DNA from: a virus
Reading direction: 5' to 3' (one strand)
Virus record (IMG/VR): IMGVR_UViG_3300013126_000027
Span: 1 to 64,000 of that record
Length of the DNA stretch: 64,000 nt
Shown: positions 17,572-28,669 of the stretch, in pieces
Layout: each line of letters begins with the position of its first letter
How positions within the stretch are numbered: the first letter of the stretch is position 1
Notes under the pieces: generated by a model
What the model saw: only the letters and a program-made list of their open reading frames with translations
The model's database searches: none
Told to the model about the DNA's origin: nothing
Position numbers and translations under genes: made by a program

Positions 17572-20500
17572 TTAGTTGATTTCCATTACTATCAGTCGTG
17601 TATTTGGTTGCAAGGTGCTGGGCGGCGACGCGACGGCGGAGATCAGGTTGTGTATGAGTGAGATTTGCTGTATATTCGCGTCCGTGTAATCTATAGCATG
17701 ACCATATACGCGAACAGCAAGGTTGCTATAACTTCCTGCTGGTACATTAGCGACTGCATCCAAGGAGTTAAAGTCGATTGGATTGCCTGCATTGATTTCA
17801 ACATTACTAAACAACAATTGTGTATCTTGGTCTGAAATGCCAAGATTGGTGGAGGGTTTTCCTGTGGGTGAGGTTAGCGTACCAAATGCTGTTCCATTGC
17901 CGGTAGTATGAGCGTGTATCATTCCCGCGTATATCTTGAAATTATTGGTAAATTCTGCATCAAGTACAAGTCTCATGGGATCAAGCAAAAACAGTAGTTT
18001 TGTGTTGGTGAATTTCTTGGTCAATGTTCCCGTAAAGGTTAATATTTTGAGTTGAGCGGTCATTGAAAATTGATCAGTCGCTATATTTGTTGATCCGGGG
18101 ATTTTTACGCCAGAAAGCACGGTTACCGCAACAACACCATCTCTATTGTCAACATAGTCTTTCGTGGTGCAAGTGGACGCAACATCGCCAGCGACCGTGC
18201 TGTTGCTTGTCACCTTCGCCCCCGCAACGACAACATTATTGTTGAATCTTGATGAACCTGTGACAACCAAGCCACCTGTCACATGAAGTGCATTGGTCGC
18301 CCTGACGATACTGTTGAATCTTGATGCGCCTGTTACCGTCAATCCGGCTTCCATTCCGACTGCTCCCTTCAGAACAGCGGATCCTGTCACCGAAATGGAA
18401 GCCCCTTGAATGGAACTGCCAAAAGTGCCTACGCCAGAAACTGTGGCTGCGCCATTAACGGCAAGTGAAGACAAGGTTCCGACAGAGGTCACATTGGGCT
18501 GTGCTGCCGTCAACAGGGTTCCCGTGATTCCGTTGGTGACATCGATGCCGTTTGCAAATGTCGAGTTTCCAACGAATCTTGAGGCACCGGTAACGGCCAA
18601 TGCACCCGTGACATTGAGTGCCGGTGCCGTAAGTACGCCAACAGAGGTCACATTTGGCTGTGCTGCCGTCAACAGGGTTCCCGTGATTCCCACATTGGTC
18701 ACATTGATGCCATTGGTGAATGTAGCCGCACCAGTTACGGTCAGCCTGTTGTTGATGGTGACAGGATTGTTGAATGTTCCGTTGCTGTTGACAACGATGG
18801 TTCCTGCCACATTCAGGTTCTGCAAGTTCAGGGTGGTTCCCGCATCAGCCGTGTCATTGACATCCTTGCGGAAATAACGCGAGTCGTGGTTGTGACCCGT
18901 GAGGATCAGGGCATCTGCTTCCCTGCGGGCGCGAATGACGAAGTTCGTGACCAATCCGCCGTAACCGACTGCGGTCGCTCCCGTGGCTCCTGCCCATGAA
19001 GTTCCGCCGGTTCCCCCGAGGTTGAATTCCTCTCCTCTTGCCCCGAGAGGTCCGTACTCACCGAACGGAGCCTTTCCTCTCATGTCAGGAAGGAGGAAGA
19101 ACTGCCCATCCTTGGGTGTCAGCAAGTCCACGATTATGCCTGGTCCCAACTGCGTGTTCTGCGTGGCTATTCCGCTGCCGGATATCGTGATCGTATTTGC
19201 ATCTGCTGTCAGCGAGGAATATGTCGCGGAGTATTCCTGATGCACGGAGTTCGGTCCGCTTCTTCTTATTGCACGAACAACGCCAGAACCAAATGAAAGG
19301 GCAGAAAGGTTCGATGTGCCTCTGTCCATTCGAATTACAATTCTCGGATCTCCATCACTACTCTCAACGGTTCCGCGCATTGGATAGGAAACGCCGATCA
19401 GGTTGTAGAGATCGACAAATCCCGATGCGCCCGTGGCAGACACGGCACGACCATCGCAAGGCAGGTAATTTTCGTTGTACTGTATGTCGCTGACGGGAAT
19501 GGATCCGCCCAAAAGTCCCATGGTCAATCCTGCCAATGCACCTGCATATGGCTGAATCATGCCGATTGGGATCATTCCCCTCATGTACACCTCATCGGTG
19601 GCGTTGGGGAATATCTGCTCTCCCTCGTTTCCGTACACGATTCCTGCACTACCGCCCAATGCAAGGAACAGGGGTTGGTAGACATAACCCGATGGAGTAT
19701 TGGTGTTCGTGGTCAACCCACCCTGGACATTCCAGTCCAAGACATAGTATGCACCGGTTGCGGGAGTTCCTATTCCCTTCAGCCTGTTTGCCGAAAGTTC
19801 CATGTATCCTTTCATGGTCACGGAAACCTCGTTTGCGCTGATTACCCTGTCAACGATGCCGATTGCCTCCGTGAGGGGGTTGTTTGCCTGTGCGCCCGTC
19901 AGGGTGCCGCGCAACGCCGCGTTTCCATTTGTGCTAGGAACGACCGTAACGGCTTCGCCTGTCGTGAGACCGTGGTTTGCCTGCGTGAATCTTCGCTTGA
20001 TTTGCCCTGCGTTGTGGCGGTCAGGACGAAGTTCTCCCAATCCATCGCTCACGGGAATCGTCCATGCACTTGCACCCGTGACCGCGTGTGCGCCATCAAC
20101 CATGTCAACATTGGCAAACTGTATGAATGCGTTTGCGGTCACTCCTGCATACTGCGAAGTTGCCCCCGCTCTGATGTAGGCAACGGATGTGATTCCCGCA
20201 CCGTTATAGACATTCAGGTTGACATTGCTTGAAGCCGAGTCCTTGACGATGCCAAAGTATGGATTTGAACCGCTTTCCGTGAGCCACAAGCGAGTCGAAG
20301 TGGAACCGGCGGCTTCAAATATGAAGGTATTTGCGGTTGTTCCTGCCACAAAGTCCCGAGATATGAACTTGGAGGCAACAAGAGGAATATTCGGTTCATT
20401 TGCACCGAATCGAGTGTTGAAGGTCCAATAGGATTTATCGCTTGCCGTATTGTATTTCCACAGGAACTGCTTGTTTACATTGCCTGCTCCCGTCATTGCA

Positions 20501-21147
20501 AGGACTACGCCTCCCTCCAATAATGAAGCCTCTGTATCATATGCTCCTGCCGTGGCCGACCCTGTGGTAGCAAGGTAAACATACTGCGAATTGATTGACA
20601 GGCTTCCTACTGCGGTGCTGTTTGCACCACCCGCATAGAACTTACCCTTTACATTCAAATCACCATAAAAATCTAAATTCGGTTGATACACTTCTCTTGG
20701 AAGCATATACTTTGCTTGTACTCTCTTGGTTGTTCCATCTGCATTTTGCGTGGAATCGCTCACATCCTGAACAACAAGCCAATCATTTACATTTACTTCT
20801 GATGTTCTTGGAGAGCCGCCTGTGATTGTGTAATCCGGATTTCCCGTGAGAGTATACGCATCACCGCTGATACCCGAATAGTCAAGACCAACGACTCCTG
20901 TCCACGGCTTTCCGGTACCGCTGCCCACGGCAACTCCGTATCCTGCATTCACATTCACGGACTTCACGCCGTTGTAGTCCGTTCCGCTCAATCCATAGGT
21001 GACATATGTGCCGCTTCCGCCGTCAAGGTCATAGATGTTCACGGGATTCAATGCATCGACAATCTCGTTGGTCTTTGCAAACCAAGTCTGAAAGGTGTCG
21101 GTCAGTTGTATCTTCTGAACATCTATGATGTTGCCGGTGATGGACAT
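17572..21147 (-). CDS. Large tail fibre protein with collar and GHNHDSRYF motifs
   Basis: 1191 residues. The N-terminus (DTFQTWFAKTNEIVDALNP) is the virion-attachment type seen in fibres of environmental T4-like phages. A collar-type segment (IPIGMIQPYAGALAGL, then LPCDGRAVS) lies near 520-580, and GHNHDSRYF near 755 resembles the His/Asp metal-binding motifs of T4 long fibre proteins. Two GTLLTAAQPNVTSVG repeats (about 820-890) match the other fibre. The last 180 residues are a non-repetitive globular tip. TAATG couples it to the small gene upstream. It is a proximal fibre or attachment protein by inference. Confidence 0.83.
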   Translation of the reverse strand: MSITGNIIDVQKIQLTDTFQTWFAKTNEIVDALNPVNIYDLDGGSGTYVTYGLSGTDYNGVKSVNVNAGYGVAVGSGTGKPWTGVVGLDYSGISGDAYTLTGNPDYTITGGSPRTSEVNVNDWLVVQDVSDSTQNADGTTKRVQAKYMLPREVYQPNLDFYGDLNVKGKFYAGGANSTAVGSLSINSQYVYLATTGSATAGAYDTEASLLEGGVVLAMTGAGNVNKQFLWKYNTASDKSYWTFNTRFGANEPNIPLVASKFISRDFVAGTTANTFIFEAAGSTSTRLWLTESGSNPYFGIVKDSASSNVNLNVYNGAGITSVAYIRAGATSQYAGVTANAFIQFANVDMVDGAHAVTGASAWTIPVSDGLGELRPDRHNAGQIKRRFTQANHGLTTGEAVTVVPSTNGNAALRGTLTGAQANNPLTEAIGIVDRVISANEVSVTMKGYMELSANRLKGIGTPATGAYYVLDWNVQGGLTTNTNTPSGYVYQPLFLALGGSAGIVYGNEGEQIFPNATDEVYMRGMIPIGMIQPYAGALAGLTMGLLGGSIPVSDIQYNENYLPCDGRAVSATGASGFVDLYNLIGVSYPMRGTVESSDGDPRIVIRMDRGTSNLSALSFGSGVVRAIRRSGPNSVHQEYSATYSSLTADANTITISGSGIATQNTQLGPGIIVDLLTPKDGQFFLLPDMRGKAPFGEYGPLGARGEEFNLGGTGGTSWAGATGATAVGYGGLVTNFVIRARREADALILTGHNHDSRYFRKDVNDTADAGTTLNLQNLNVAGTIVVNSNGTFNNPVTINNRLTVTGAATFTNGINVTNVGITGTLLTAAQPNVTSVGVLTAPALNVTGALAVTGASRFVGNSTFANGIDVTNGITGTLLTAAQPNVTSVGTLSSLAVNGAATVSGVGTFGSSIQGASISVTGSAVLKGAVGMEAGLTVTGASRFNSIVRATNALHVTGGLVVTGSSRFNNNVVVAGAKVTSNSTVAGDVASTCTTKDYVDNRDGVVAVTVLSGVKIPGSTNIATDQFSMTAQLKILTFTGTLTKKFTNTKLLFLLDPMRLVLDAEFTNNFKIYAGMIHAHTTGNGTAFGTLTSPTGKPSTNLGISDQDTQLLFSNVEINAGNPIDFNSLDAVANVPAGSYSNLAVRVYGHAIDYTDANIQQISLIHNLISAVASPPSTLQPNTRLIVMEIN

Positions 21148-21359
21148 TATGGCTTCTCCTGCCGCTCAATGATTTGTTCGATCATCTGCTTCAATTGTTG
21201 AATTTCCTGCTTCAGCATATTTATCTGCGTGTTTTGATCGTCTTTTTCGGCTTTCAACTTGCGATAGGTCTCGGTCTCCTGTTTGTTCGTGAACAGCAAG
21301 GCACGGGAAGCAGAATCCCTGACCAAGCCACTCTCGCCCTTTACTCTGTACCTTCTCAT
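21147..21359 (-). CDS. Small coiled-coil protein (unassigned)
   Basis: 70 residues. The N-terminal 25 are basic and polar (MRRYRVKGESGLVRDSASRAL). Residues 27-68 form an uninterrupted heptad pattern (NMLKQEIQQLKQMIEQIIE), a clear coiled coil. The ATG overlaps the stop of the DUF4815 gene (ATGA) and its own stop overlaps the next start (TAATG), so three genes are translationally chained. A short coiled coil between a baseplate protein and a fibre could be an adaptor or fibre chaperone; this is inference only. Confidence 0.75.
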   Translation of the reverse strand: MRRYRVKGESGLVRDSASRALLFTNKQETETYRKLKAEKDDQNTQINMLKQEIQQLKQMIEQIIERQEKP

Positions 21360-24300
21360 GCCGCAGTTATCCTCAAATTCTTGAACTTGGGAACGATTGC
21401 CCCGTTGGTTGACTTCATCACGATCTTCACCGCAAACACCCTGAAGTCGGATTGACCCGTCAGGCTGTACGCCATTTCCTGGTATTCACCGACCGCCGTG
21501 TTTGGATAGGACATTGCAGGTGTCATTTCGACATACTGACGAAGTTCAAACGGCAATCCCGTGCCATTTTCGGGAGACATCCTTGCATAAACCCTGAAAT
21601 CTGTCTCTGCGGGTTCGCTTGCCAGCATTTCAACGCGAATGTTGTTTGCTTCCATGCCAGGCTCAAGAACCACTCTCTTGGTGATGTATCGGGCATTGTG
21701 GCGATTTGCTTCCGCCACCCCAAGATTGCTTGGTCCTGTCTCTCCCGTGAAGGGTATAGTAGGATTGTTTATCCTGTTTTCTATGCAGTAGACATTTGCA
21801 CGATCCGTGTCAAAGAGCGGAGAGACATACTTGTCGGATGTTTCCATTCTTATCGTTAGATCCGTGAATTTCGTATTTGCATTTTGAATTGCCTTGCTGC
21901 TTGGCAGAGTTATTGTCTTGTTGATGCTTATTCCTTCACCGACAAGCACGCTTTCCGTTACTGTCATCGTTGTTTCGGGTGGAACTATGACAGGAACATT
22001 GAATCTTACGGCATCGGCGTTCAATGATGCTCCATAGTATGCAGAACCGGCGTTGCTCAAGACAATGCTGGTTGGCGTGGACTGCGTGAATTCACATATG
22101 TGGAGAAGGAACTTGATGTCCTCCACATCGGTCTTCTGCACGCCAGATGAAGTCTGATTCTTGTACAGGCTTCTTGCATATGGCTGCTTTGTGGCTCTGA
22201 CGGTGCTTTCATTCGTGGTCTTCTTGATGACATTCGAGCCAATTTGAGAACTGTATATCTCAAAGTTGTTGCTCGGTGTCAGCAAGGAGAAGGCATATTC
22301 GCCAGGATTGAGGAACACGGGGCTTGTGAACTCAAAATCAACACCGACCGATGCTTCCGCGCTTGTGGTGACTGCACTTGATGCAACGGTCACATCGGAA
22401 AGCGGCAAGAACTTCGATGGATGCGGATATCCATTGACCACGGGCTTGAGAACCAATGTCAACGGAGAGTTTCCGTTTGAATCCTTGCTCTTGAAATACA
22501 GGGTGATTTTCTTCGCATAGACTCCCGAAGGATAGGTCGAAGGATCGACATAGAAACTCTGCGAAAGCGGATCGGTATATCCAAGAAGTTTGGTGAATCC
22601 CGATCTCTGTACATTCTTTCCGAAGATGTTCGTGACTATCTTCTCCGAACGGACGCTTTCCCTTCTTGTCTGAACCGTTCTTGTCGAAACGATGCCATCC
22701 TTGTAGTTGCCCCATGTTCCCTGAATCGGCAGGACGCAATCTGCGGCAGTCGTTGTGGTCAACAAGTCATTGGTTGGGCTGTCTGTCAGGCGAATGCTCT
22801 TTCTGCCTGTGGAAAAACTAGCAGAAGGAATGCTGAAATTCAAGTTCGTGACGGAACCGCTGGCATCGCTTGTCACATTTGTTGCATTATCCAATATCCC
22901 GTCCACAAAGAGGTAAAGTCTCGTGTTGGGCTTGAGGTTCTTTGCATCCAAGCGCACATTGATGCTTCTTGCATATGGAAGAATGTCGTTTCTCACTTGC
23001 AGGTCGCCAATGTTGTTGACGATTGAGTTTGGCAGTATGGAATTGATGCTTGAAGGTGGTTGCAGACGAGAGCCTGCTGCGTTGACGAACACGCTTCTGC
23101 TTGAATCCAAGTTGTCGGGAATCGAACTGTTTGTCCTTGAAATTCCGGACCAATTGGATTCCCAGTCATTCCATTGCGTCCCGAATCCTCTTCCCTGACC
23201 AGGACCGGTTCCCGATGCAGGAGCAAATGCCCATGCATCGTTCTCGCCTTCCGTGTTGATTCTAACCACGGGCGCGGAAACATCGTCATACCAGAAGTCG
23301 CTGCTTGGAGTGGAACGGATGAATCCAAGGTAATTGAAGACTCCCGATGGGTTTATGTTCAGCGATGTGGTTGCAAGCGGTTGATTGATCAGGGGACTTG
23401 TGGTGTATGACAGGGTATAGATGCCGTCACTTGAACCCGTGATGTTCACGGGATCGGAAGCATTGTTCAATCTGTATACCCTGTTCCTGAAAGCGGGTCT
23501 CATCTCGCCGTTTTCAAAGTCAATTGAAGCAGAATACATTGAATCCTGCACATCGCTCACGGAGTGACCCCTGAAGCCATCGACAAGGATTCCCTTCTTT
23601 GGAATTTCCAATCCTGCGGAATCGAGTATCGGTGAGTTCTTGGCTTGCTGCTCAAGCAAAGACAGATTGGTGAAATACTCAACAGCATCAAGACGATCCT
23701 CAATCTGTGCGATGTCCTGCATCGTGTATCTCTTGTTTTCGATCCGCTTGATCTGAACATCGTCCTTCGTTGTCGTGAATCCGTTCAGCGTCACATTGTA
23801 AAGGGTCATTGCATCGGGATCGTCTGTCGGCGGCAATGCTTCCAACGAGGGAATTCCTTGCAGCAACTTGAAGTTCCTGTCCCTTCCAAGGACGATCTTG
23901 TCGGTTCTCGGCAGATAGTGGATGTAGGTGAACTTGTTGTCATTTGCCGCGCCAACCGGCATTGGAATGACATGACCCGTCAGGCTTCCATTTGGTGTCT
24001 TCACGGAACGGAAATCAAGCACATCGGAAAGCCTGTAGGCTCGTCCTGTAGTCGGGCTGATGTAGACGGGAATGTCCTTGTAGTCAATAGAGGAATAGGA
24101 ATCAACGGTGAAAGGACCATCTGCTCCAAGATGCGAGAATCGCGTGACGGTCATATCATAGGAACCCGTGATGCCGAACAAACCGCCGCCTGGATTAGTT
24201 GCAGATGGAACTGCGTTGCTGTTAAACACCAATCTTGACCAATCGTAATAATCATCGCGTTGACCGTTGTCGAATGTGAAGTAATTCAGCAATTGGCTTG

Positions 24301-26281
24301 ATGAAGTTCCATTCAATGTTCCCGTAATCGAAGACACGGAGACCACATCGGTGTACGCAGTTGCACCCTTGCCGATGTAAAGGAAGTTTCTTCCTGTTTG
24401 GGGATCGGTTTGTGCCGCAAATGTTATTCCCGAAATTGTCTCGTTCACCAAATTCTTGGTTCGCTTGATGTAATTTGTACTTCCTCCCATGTCTGTTGTG
24501 TAGAACACATAGACATTCTGATTCAGGGGTGCATTTGCCGTGATCACAAGTTGCGTTGAAAGCGGAACAGCAGCGGTGAATCCTACTGGCGCACCTGTCG
24601 TTGACAGGACAAAGAGGTCTACCGAAGGAGTCGTTATGTTTGATTGTGGAGATCCAGAAAACAAGGCAATCGTCTTGAGGCTGTTTCCCGTGATTATTGG
24701 AGAAATGCTTCCATTTGCACCGACAGCAACACGAACAAAGTTGGTGGTTGCGTAATTTACGCCTTCGACCGACTTGACTCTCTGTCCTTTCGGAAGTTCA
24801 AAAAGCAATCCCGAGTCATTTGGGTTCAGCAGGGTTCCTGTTGCTCCGTTCCAGACTATGTTGAAGGCTTGTTGTGCGGTTGCGCCTCCTTGAACAGCGT
24901 TTGCTGCCACAAATATGCGTGTGGCATTTGCAAGAGTGAAGGAACCTGTCATCGAAATGTCATACAGATATGCCGAATAGTTGGCACCGCTAGGAAACAG
25001 TCCACGAATTCTTGCTGAACCTATGTTGTTGAAAGTGGCTCCAACCGCACCGCTAGAGAAGAAGACGATTGGCTGCGTATTCAGGTCAAATCCAGTCAGG
25101 CTGTTTGCCGACCCACCCATGGAAACAAGAAGCGAAGGACCAACAGAGCCAATCGATCTTTGATCCGACTGCTGCTTTGTGGTTCTTGCCCTTGGTATCG
25201 GCAATACGCTTGTTCCCTGTGTTTCAAACTCATAGCCAAACACATAAGCCTTTCCTTCACCTATTTCGGCGGAAAGGGTTGCTCCGGTCACTCCACCGAC
25301 CACATCCCGATAGGTCATGTTCAGGTCAAATGGTTCTACCGTGTAGTTTCCGCTTTCGTCATAGGTTCTTCTTGCAAGAGTGTCCTCAAGAACGGCGTAT
25401 TCGGGATACATCTCCTTCTTTATCGTCTGTCCATTGACGATTCGGATGATCTCCATGAAATCGGATCTTGCAAAATTCGTTGTTGCATCTGTGTCGGTTG
25501 GATTGAATTCGCATTGAGTCAACCCAAGATCGATCTTGAACCTGTCCGCGCCAGGTGCAGAATAGTTGTAGTAACCGAATGCAGGATCGTTCAGGCTTTC
25601 ATCCTGCAACGCGGATACAAATGACTTGTTTGCCTTGAATCCTATTCTTGTGGTGGGATTCGCAAATACCCTGTATTTTGCTCCTGCTGCACCGGTCAAG
25701 GTGCTTGCTGCGATCATCTGTGCATCGTGCAGGACGAAATAGCCATCAACGAACCGAACACCGGAATCAACCGATATGACCGTGGCCTCTCCGATTGCTG
25801 AAACAGTTGTATTTCCGCTCAAGGAGAATGAGACCGAAACACTTCCTGCGGTTCCCGACAGAACATTGTTCGCGGAGAATCCAGTACCACCACCGAGATA
25901 CTCAAAATAGATCACGGGATACGAATCAAGGGTCGAGGAGGAAAGACCCGATTCTGCGTGAATGACCTTTGCCTGATTCGTGGTTTCCGATCCCACGACA
26001 GAACCTATGAGGGAACTCACATTGGTGAATCCCGTGAGACCCGCGATTCTTGCATATCTGATGTAGTTCTCGGTGACCTGACCATCCAATACGACTGAAC
26101 CATTTTCGAACACATGCTGACCGAATCTGTCGATCTGATTTTGGAGAATCGTCTGCAACTGCGTGACTTCCCTGGCTTGCAGCGCATAGCCAGGCTTGAA
26201 CATGACACGAAGGAATTTCTTTGACTCATTGAAGTCATCAAAGTATGGGTCTACATTGAATAGCGTGGAATCGTATGACAT
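21356..26281 (-). CDS. Giant DUF4815-type baseplate/fibre attachment protein
   Basis: 1641 residues. The N-terminus (DPYFDDFNESKKFLRVMFKPGYALQAREVTQLQTIL, split here as two short motifs PYFDDFNESKKFLRV and GYALQAREVTQLQ) is the hallmark of the DUF4815 family of T4-like phage structural proteins. A helical AQIEDRLDAVEYFTNLSLLE segment follows near 880. The rest is beta-rich with many Thr/Ser-Gly turns, ending in a probable carbohydrate-binding-like domain. A strong GGAGGA site lies before the ATG. It is placed between gp8 and the fibres, where T4 has genes 9-12, so it probably forms the baseplate periphery holding fibres. Confidence 0.85.
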   Translation of the reverse strand: MSYDSTLFNVDPYFDDFNESKKFLRVMFKPGYALQAREVTQLQTILQNQIDRFGQHVFENGSVVLDGQVTENYIRYARIAGLTGFTNVSSLIGSVVGSETTNQAKVIHAESGLSSSTLDSYPVIYFEYLGGGTGFSANNVLSGTAGSVSVSFSLSGNTTVSAIGEATVISVDSGVRFVDGYFVLHDAQMIAASTLTGAAGAKYRVFANPTTRIGFKANKSFVSALQDESLNDPAFGYYNYSAPGADRFKIDLGLTQCEFNPTDTDATTNFARSDFMEIIRIVNGQTIKKEMYPEYAVLEDTLARRTYDESGNYTVEPFDLNMTYRDVVGGVTGATLSAEIGEGKAYVFGYEFETQGTSVLPIPRARTTKQQSDQRSIGSVGPSLLVSMGGSANSLTGFDLNTQPIVFFSSGAVGATFNNIGSARIRGLFPSGANYSAYLYDISMTGSFTLANATRIFVAANAVQGGATAQQAFNIVWNGATGTLLNPNDSGLLFELPKGQRVKSVEGVNYATTNFVRVAVGANGSISPIITGNSLKTIALFSGSPQSNITTPSVDLFVLSTTGAPVGFTAAVPLSTQLVITANAPLNQNVYVFYTTDMGGSTNYIKRTKNLVNETISGITFAAQTDPQTGRNFLYIGKGATAYTDVVSVSSITGTLNGTSSSQLLNYFTFDNGQRDDYYDWSRLVFNSNAVPSATNPGGGLFGITGSYDMTVTRFSHLGADGPFTVDSYSSIDYKDIPVYISPTTGRAYRLSDVLDFRSVKTPNGSLTGHVIPMPVGAANDNKFTYIHYLPRTDKIVLGRDRNFKLLQGIPSLEALPPTDDPDAMTLYNVTLNGFTTTKDDVQIKRIENKRYTMQDIAQIEDRLDAVEYFTNLSLLEQQAKNSPILDSAGLEIPKKGILVDGFRGHSVSDVQDSMYSASIDFENGEMRPAFRNRVYRLNNASDPVNITGSSDGIYTLSYTTSPLINQPLATTSLNINPSGVFNYLGFIRSTPSSDFWYDDVSAPVVRINTEGENDAWAFAPASGTGPGQGRGFGTQWNDWESNWSGISRTNSSIPDNLDSSRSVFVNAAGSRLQPPSSINSILPNSIVNNIGDLQVRNDILPYARSINVRLDAKNLKPNTRLYLFVDGILDNATNVTSDASGSVTNLNFSIPSASFSTGRKSIRLTDSPTNDLLTTTTAADCVLPIQGTWGNYKDGIVSTRTVQTRRESVRSEKIVTNIFGKNVQRSGFTKLLGYTDPLSQSFYVDPSTYPSGVYAKKITLYFKSKDSNGNSPLTLVLKPVVNGYPHPSKFLPLSDVTVASSAVTTSAEASVGVDFEFTSPVFLNPGEYAFSLLTPSNNFEIYSSQIGSNVIKKTTNESTVRATKQPYARSLYKNQTSSGVQKTDVEDIKFLLHICEFTQSTPTSIVLSNAGSAYYGASLNADAVRFNVPVIVPPETTMTVTESVLVGEGISINKTITLPSSKAIQNANTKFTDLTIRMETSDKYVSPLFDTDRANVYCIENRINNPTIPFTGETGPSNLGVAEANRHNARYITKRVVLEPGMEANNIRVEMLASEPAETDFRVYARMSPENGTGLPFELRQYVEMTPAMSYPNTAVGEYQEMAYSLTGQSDFRVFAVKIVMKSTNGAIVPKFKNLRITAA

Positions 26282-26293
26282 TTCTTCCTCCGA

Positions 26294-28651
26294 TCAAATC
26301 TCAATGATGAGTTTGATCTCCTCCTCTTGTGTTTCCGAACGAACAATCGGTCTCATGTTCTGTATGTATTGGACTTGGCCGGAGCGATACTTGAAATCAG
26401 GCTCCCTGATTATCCCCGAAACCAATGAATTCACGGTATTCCCCGCACCATTGATGTACGGAATCATGTTCTGCTGCTGTATGTTCCCGCTGCTGAAAAT
26501 CAAAGACAGGTTTCCTGTCGCTCCATTGCTCGTCCAGTTGACCACGGTGCCGATTCCCGTGGCTGTTGAACCGCTGTAGCCATACACGGATGAATCAAGA
26601 TCAAATGTGTCGTTCGCAAATGAGTCTCCGAATGCAGCAGCGAGTTGGTATTGATAGACCTGATTGTAGACAGTTGGCAGACCTTCGACCAATTCGGTCT
26701 TTTCCACTATCTTTGCGATTCCGGTCAAGCCACTCACCAAAGTCATGTATCGATCTCTCACTCCGACCAATTCGTTCGTCAGGAATTCGCCGTGCGAATG
26801 CTCAAGGTATATCTTTCCCCTGTTGTTGAGACCGGACTGCGGTTCCCATCTGTATATCTTTCCCTTGGAACCCGTGAATTCTATGTTTTCCGCCGCATTT
26901 CCGACTCCAACGGCATTCAAGCCTCTTGGGAATTCGTTTTCAACTTGCGAGAAAGTGCTGCTCGTGGAAGGACTCACCGTCAGGGCAAGCAAGTCCCTTC
27001 CTTCGGAGCCTGCTCTTGTACGCATCATCACATCAAAGACATCCAATGTGTTTGATCCGGTGGTTGATCCGATCTTTGCGCCAGAGATTCCTGACTTGAA
27101 TTCCCCGACTACATTTGTCAGGACCAGTTCCGAGGAACCGGTGAATCCCGTGACACCCGAATACCAAGAAACCACCTTCCCTTCCGCTCCGCTGTGTCCC
27201 GTAACGGCAGTCTGATACGCAGTTGCTCCAACGGTGAAGGACGAAACAGTACCTGACTGTATCGTTGAAATCCTGAACTGCGGTTGCTGCAAATCGGGGT
27301 TCTTGAGCAATCCAAATTGCCTGAACTCGTTCTGATTTGTGATCGTGCCGCTTTCGCTTCCCGTGAATTTCTTGACGATCATCATTGACTTCCCGCCCAA
27401 TTCCGAAACGGGATTCGAACCATGCCCACCTTGCGGGGAAATGACGGGAATCGCAACATTGTCAAAGGAAGTCTTCAGGCTGCTTGGCATCGAAGAAGAG
27501 AAAGTCAAGCCCTTGACGACCTTCAATGTTGCATATGTGAAGTCCTTGCCGGTATCCACCATCTCAAAAGAATCAACAATCCGCTGCTGTCCCGTTCCGC
27601 TGGCGGCGAAGAATCGAACGGAGACATCCGCAAATGTCCTGTTGGGATCAAGTTCGTTGTTCTTTGCGGAGCCATCACCCTGAAGGCAGATGTTCGGGAC
27701 TATGGAAAAGGTCGAACTTGAACCAGACAATCCCACCAAGAACGGAGAGGTCACGGCGACAGTTGCCGTATTTGCGCCGGTTGGTTCATACGATTCAATG
27801 ATTCTTCTTTGCCCCTGCCCCTGCCCCGAATCGATGTAAAGAACCATGTCCTTGTAGTAATCGGAGATGGGGGCAAGAGAGATGGAGAAAATTGATGCTG
27901 TCAAGCCACCAGCACTTACGCTGTTTGAAATCAGGTTTTCGCTGGACGAAAAGATGCACCTGTCGGAAACTATGTACTCTGCATATTCAGGCAAGAAGTA
28001 GATGAAGACCACCTCGCCGTCAACAGCAGCGTTCTGCACCGCAAATTGCAGATATCTTTCATCATCTATTCCCAAAGACTCAAGTCTTTCGACAGGCATG
28101 TAACCAGGTCGCAACAGTCCTGATTTCTTCAGTCCTGATCTCAGGAGAAACTTCCTCTTTGCCTCCGTGATGGAGTACAGGTATTTCCATCTGTATCCAT
28201 CAGAAAGAACCTTGACATCCGTATCGGTATGTGAGGGGGCAATCGTTGAAGGTGCGCCGTAATTGTTGTCAATGCACTTGTACACCCTCTCTTCGTCAAC
28301 AAGCACATAGAAGATGTACGGATTTTCGGTGTTGAAAAGATCGACATTCGATCTGTATGGCTGATAAACCGTGCCTATCGTCCAGTCATGGCGGGGTACG
28401 ACTATCGAAACATCTTCCCTGTCTATCTTCTTGTGGGCTATGATGTTCCGCCAGAACGCTATTTCGGTGTCATTGATGTCCTCTGACGCGGGAGGCAAGC
28501 CGTCCTGTTCGCCCTGCGAAGAAAGCCAAGGGAGCGGTTTGCCTATGGACAGAAACCACTTGTCCGTGGACAAATTGCTAAACATCGAAACAACCTCTTC
28601 CACGAAGGTTTGTTTGAAGTTTTGACGGAATTTGTCACAGACATTTGCCAT
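26294..28651 (-). CDS. gp8: Baseplate wedge protein gp8-like
   Basis: 785 residues, more than twice T4 gp8 (334). The N-terminal 200 residues keep the gp8 pattern: NFKQTFVEEV, FLSIGKPLPW, a VVPRHDWTIGTVYQPY segment and SDGYRWKYLYSI. The last residues YIQNMRPIVRSETQEEEIKL align with the T4 end, which reads YMENRPPIIMAMDQTEEIN. The middle is filled by additional beta-rich repeats not in T4. In T4, gp8 forms part of the wedge with gp7 and gp10. An ATAAATA late-type element precedes it. Confidence 0.85.
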   Translation of the reverse strand: MANVCDKFRQNFKQTFVEEVVSMFSNLSTDKWFLSIGKPLPWLSSQGEQDGLPPASEDINDTEIAFWRNIIAHKKIDREDVSIVVPRHDWTIGTVYQPYRSNVDLFNTENPYIFYVLVDEERVYKCIDNNYGAPSTIAPSHTDTDVKVLSDGYRWKYLYSITEAKRKFLLRSGLKKSGLLRPGYMPVERLESLGIDDERYLQFAVQNAAVDGEVVFIYFLPEYAEYIVSDRCIFSSSENLISNSVSAGGLTASIFSISLAPISDYYKDMVLYIDSGQGQGQRRIIESYEPTGANTATVAVTSPFLVGLSGSSSTFSIVPNICLQGDGSAKNNELDPNRTFADVSVRFFAASGTGQQRIVDSFEMVDTGKDFTYATLKVVKGLTFSSSMPSSLKTSFDNVAIPVISPQGGHGSNPVSELGGKSMMIVKKFTGSESGTITNQNEFRQFGLLKNPDLQQPQFRISTIQSGTVSSFTVGATAYQTAVTGHSGAEGKVVSWYSGVTGFTGSSELVLTNVVGEFKSGISGAKIGSTTGSNTLDVFDVMMRTRAGSEGRDLLALTVSPSTSSTFSQVENEFPRGLNAVGVGNAAENIEFTGSKGKIYRWEPQSGLNNRGKIYLEHSHGEFLTNELVGVRDRYMTLVSGLTGIAKIVEKTELVEGLPTVYNQVYQYQLAAAFGDSFANDTFDLDSSVYGYSGSTATGIGTVVNWTSNGATGNLSLIFSSGNIQQQNMIPYINGAGNTVNSLVSGIIREPDFKYRSGQVQYIQNMRPIVRSETQEEEIKLIIEI

Positions 28652-28669
28652 GTTCGAACCTTTCTAGCC